Assembly: GCA_035540915.1 (NCBI GenBank)
Contig: DATLFQ010000137.1
Coordinates: 1-7,067, forward strand
Reading direction: 5' to 3'
Origin: DATLFQ01 sp035540915
GTDB lineage: Bacteria > Actinomycetota > Acidimicrobiia > Acidimicrobiales > GCA-2861595
Length of the DNA: 7,067 nucleotides
Part shown: one piece after another, positions 6,061-7,067 of the stretch
Position numbering within the stretch: the stretch's first letter is position 1
Layout of the letters: each line of letters begins with the position of its first letter
Position numbers and translations under genes: made by a program
The notes under the pieces: generated by a model
Told to the model about the DNA's origin: nothing
The model's input: only the letters and a program-made list of their open reading frames with translations
Database searches by the model: none

Positions 6061-6863
6061 GCGCCCCGGCCCTGCCCCTCGTCATGGGCATCCTCAACGT
6101 GACTCCCGACTCCTTCTCCGACGGCGGTCGCTGGCTCGATCCGGAGGCGGCGATCGCCCATGGCCTGGCCATGGCGGCCGCCGGTGCCGCCGTGGTGGAC
6201 GTGGGCGGCGAGTCGACCCGCCCGGGGGCCGCTCCGGTCGACGAGGCCGAGGAGCGGCGGCGGGTGCTGCCGGTGGTGGCGGCCCTGAGCCCGTCGGTGC
6301 GGGTGTCCATCGACACCACCAAGCCCGGCGTGGCCGAGGCCGCCATCGAGGCGGGGGCCACCCTCGTCAACGACGTGTCGGCGTCGTTGGCCCCGGTGGC
6401 GGGCGCGGCCGGGGTGGGCTGGGTGGCCATGCACCGCCGGGGGCTCCCGCCGACCATGCAGGACGATCCCTGCTACACCGACGTGGTGGCCGAGGTGCGG
6501 GCGTTCCTGGTGGGCAGGGCGGAGGCGGCGTCGGCGGCCGGCGTCGAGGAGGTGTGGGTCGACCCCGGCATCGGGTTCGGCAAGACGGCGGCCCACAACC
6601 TGTCCCTGCTCCGTCAGCTCCGCACCCTGGTCGACTGCGGCTGGCCGGTGGTGGTGGGCACCAGCCGCAAGGCGTTCCTGGGCGCCGTCGCCGGCGGGGC
6701 GCCGCCGGACGACCGCCTGGCCGGTTCGCTGGCCACCGCCGTCCACGCCATGGCACAGGGCGCGGCGATGGTCCGGGCGCACGACGTGGCGGCCACCGTC
6801 CAGGCGTCCCGCCTCGTCGCCGCCGCCTGCGGACCGAGGCTCGCGCCGGGAGAGCAACGATGA
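6057..6863 (+). CDS. folP: Dihydropteroate synthase
   Basis: Condenses 6-hydroxymethyl-7,8-dihydropterin pyrophosphate with p-aminobenzoate to 7,8-dihydropteroate; this is the sulfonamide target. It is a 268-residue TIM-barrel enzyme. Its family motifs appear in order: NVTPDSFSDGG at 14-24, DVGGESTRPG at 48-57, SIDTTKPG at 84-91, NDVS at 105-108, MHRRG from 125, DPGIGFGKT at 169-177, GTSRKAFLG at 201-209 and VRAHDV at 239-244. Residues in the sulfonamide-contacting loops look wild type. The stretch between NDVS and MH is about five residues shorter than in mycobacterial FolP1 as I remember it. The GTG at 6057 overlaps the upstream TGA by four bases; ATG 6084 (Met10) is too close to the first motif to be preferred. 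The same frame stays open far upstream inside the oxidoreductase gene, but nothing there resembles a protein. The stop overlaps the next gene's ATG. Confidence 0.96.
   Translation: MSAPALPLVMGILNVTPDSFSDGGRWLDPEAAIAHGLAMAAAGAAVVDVGGESTRPGAAPVDEAEERRRVLPVVAALSPSVRVSIDTTKPGVAEAAIEAGATLVNDVSASLAPVAGAAGVGWVAMHRRGLPPTMQDDPCYTDVVAEVRAFLVGRAEAASAAGVEEVWVDPGIGFGKTAAHNLSLLRQLRTLVDCGWPVVVGTSRKAFLGAVAGGAPPDDRLAGSLATAVHAMAQGAAMVRAHDVAATVQASRLVAAACGPRLAPGEQR
6848..6854 (+). promoter_or_regulatory. Shine-Dalgarno sequence for the phosphatase-like gene
   Basis: GGGAGAG lies five bases before ATG 6860, inside the last codons of folP. It is the only convincing ribosome binding site among the gene starts in this window and it fixes the start of the last gene. 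It implies independent ribosome loading on top of coupling through the ATGA overlap. Confidence 0.55.
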
Positions 6864-7067
6864 GGGGGAAGTGGGCGGCCGGGATCGAGCCGCGGAACTT
6901 CAGCTGGGTGATCAAGGACCAGCTGGCGGTGAGCGAGCGCCCCGGCGGCTACGCCCGAAACCATCGCCGGGTCCGCCGCCAGGAGGAGATCATCTGGCTG
7001 CGCGAGCAGGGATTCACGCTGGTGGTGTCCCTGCTCGGCTCCAACCACAACCTGCACGCCTACGAGG
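6860..7067 (+). CDS. Probable dual-specificity/tyrosine phosphatase-like protein (3' partial)
   Basis: Sixty-nine codons are visible before the right edge. The start ATG 6860 overlaps the folP stop as ATGA and has a good Shine-Dalgarno sequence. The N-terminus has NFSWVIKDQLAVSERPGG (residues 13-30), which resembles the opening of bacterial dual-specificity phosphatases, where a W-V-x-x-x-x-L-A-x-S-x-R-P-G segment precedes the first helix. A basic helix-like stretch then leads to EEIIWLREQGFTLVVSLL, matching the 'helix, then Gly-aromatic, then Val-Val-Ser-Leu strand' pattern of that fold. The catalytic Cys-x5-Arg loop would be further on and cannot be seen, so activity is not established. It directly follows folP, where actinobacteria usually have folB and folK; these may lie just beyond. 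A role in removing phosphate from a pterin intermediate is possible but purely contextual. It could also be an inactive member or a protein phosphatase. Confidence 0.6.
   Translation, partial: MRGKWAAGIEPRNFSWVIKDQLAVSERPGGYARNHRRVRRQEEIIWLREQGFTLVVSLLGSNHNLHAYE

Overview
This window looks like a piece of a very GC-rich (roughly three quarters G+C by eye) actinobacterial chromosome. The order tilS-hpt-ftsH-folE-folP is the conserved actinobacterial arrangement; Mycobacterium and Streptomyces carry close variants, and Bacillus has tilS-hpt-ftsH. The frequent GTG starts, the lack of Shine-Dalgarno sequences before most genes and the extra genes inside the folate cluster would fit a deep-branching actinobacterium such as an Acidimicrobiia member. 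That assignment is inference, not a search result. All supported genes are on the + strand.

Layout. Bases 1-515 are the 3' part of a secreted-type protein: a Thr/Ala/Pro-rich linker followed by three exact 48-codon DUF5648 repeat units. A perfect 13-bp GC hairpin (518-547) follows its stop codon. Then come tilS (tRNA-Ile lysidine synthetase, 512-1405), hpt (hypoxanthine phosphoribosyltransferase, 1418-1969), a 96-base gap with a candidate promoter and dyad, and ftsH (membrane AAA+ zinc protease, 2066-4027). The folate genes follow tightly packed: folE (4024-4626), a flavin disulfide-oxidoreductase-family gene (4636-6060), folP (6057-6863), and the start of a gene resembling a dual-specificity/tyrosine phosphatase (6860 to the right edge).

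How the genes work together. TilS modifies tRNA, Hpt salvages purines to IMP/GMP, and FtsH performs membrane-protein quality control. FolE turns GTP into 7,8-dihydroneopterin triphosphate and FolP later joins the pterin to p-aminobenzoate. Junctions of -4, +9, -4 and -4 bases from ftsH to the phosphatase-like gene argue for one translationally coupled operon. The two non-canonical members, the oxidoreductase between folE and folP and the phosphatase-like gene after folP, are the most interesting content. The phosphatase-like gene is a candidate for the poorly defined dephosphorylation step between FolE and FolB. The oxidoreductase carries a CxxxxC redox motif but lacks the usual C-terminal His-Glu pair. 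I saw no mobile element, CRISPR array, tRNA or rRNA, and no gene-free stretch over 300 bases.
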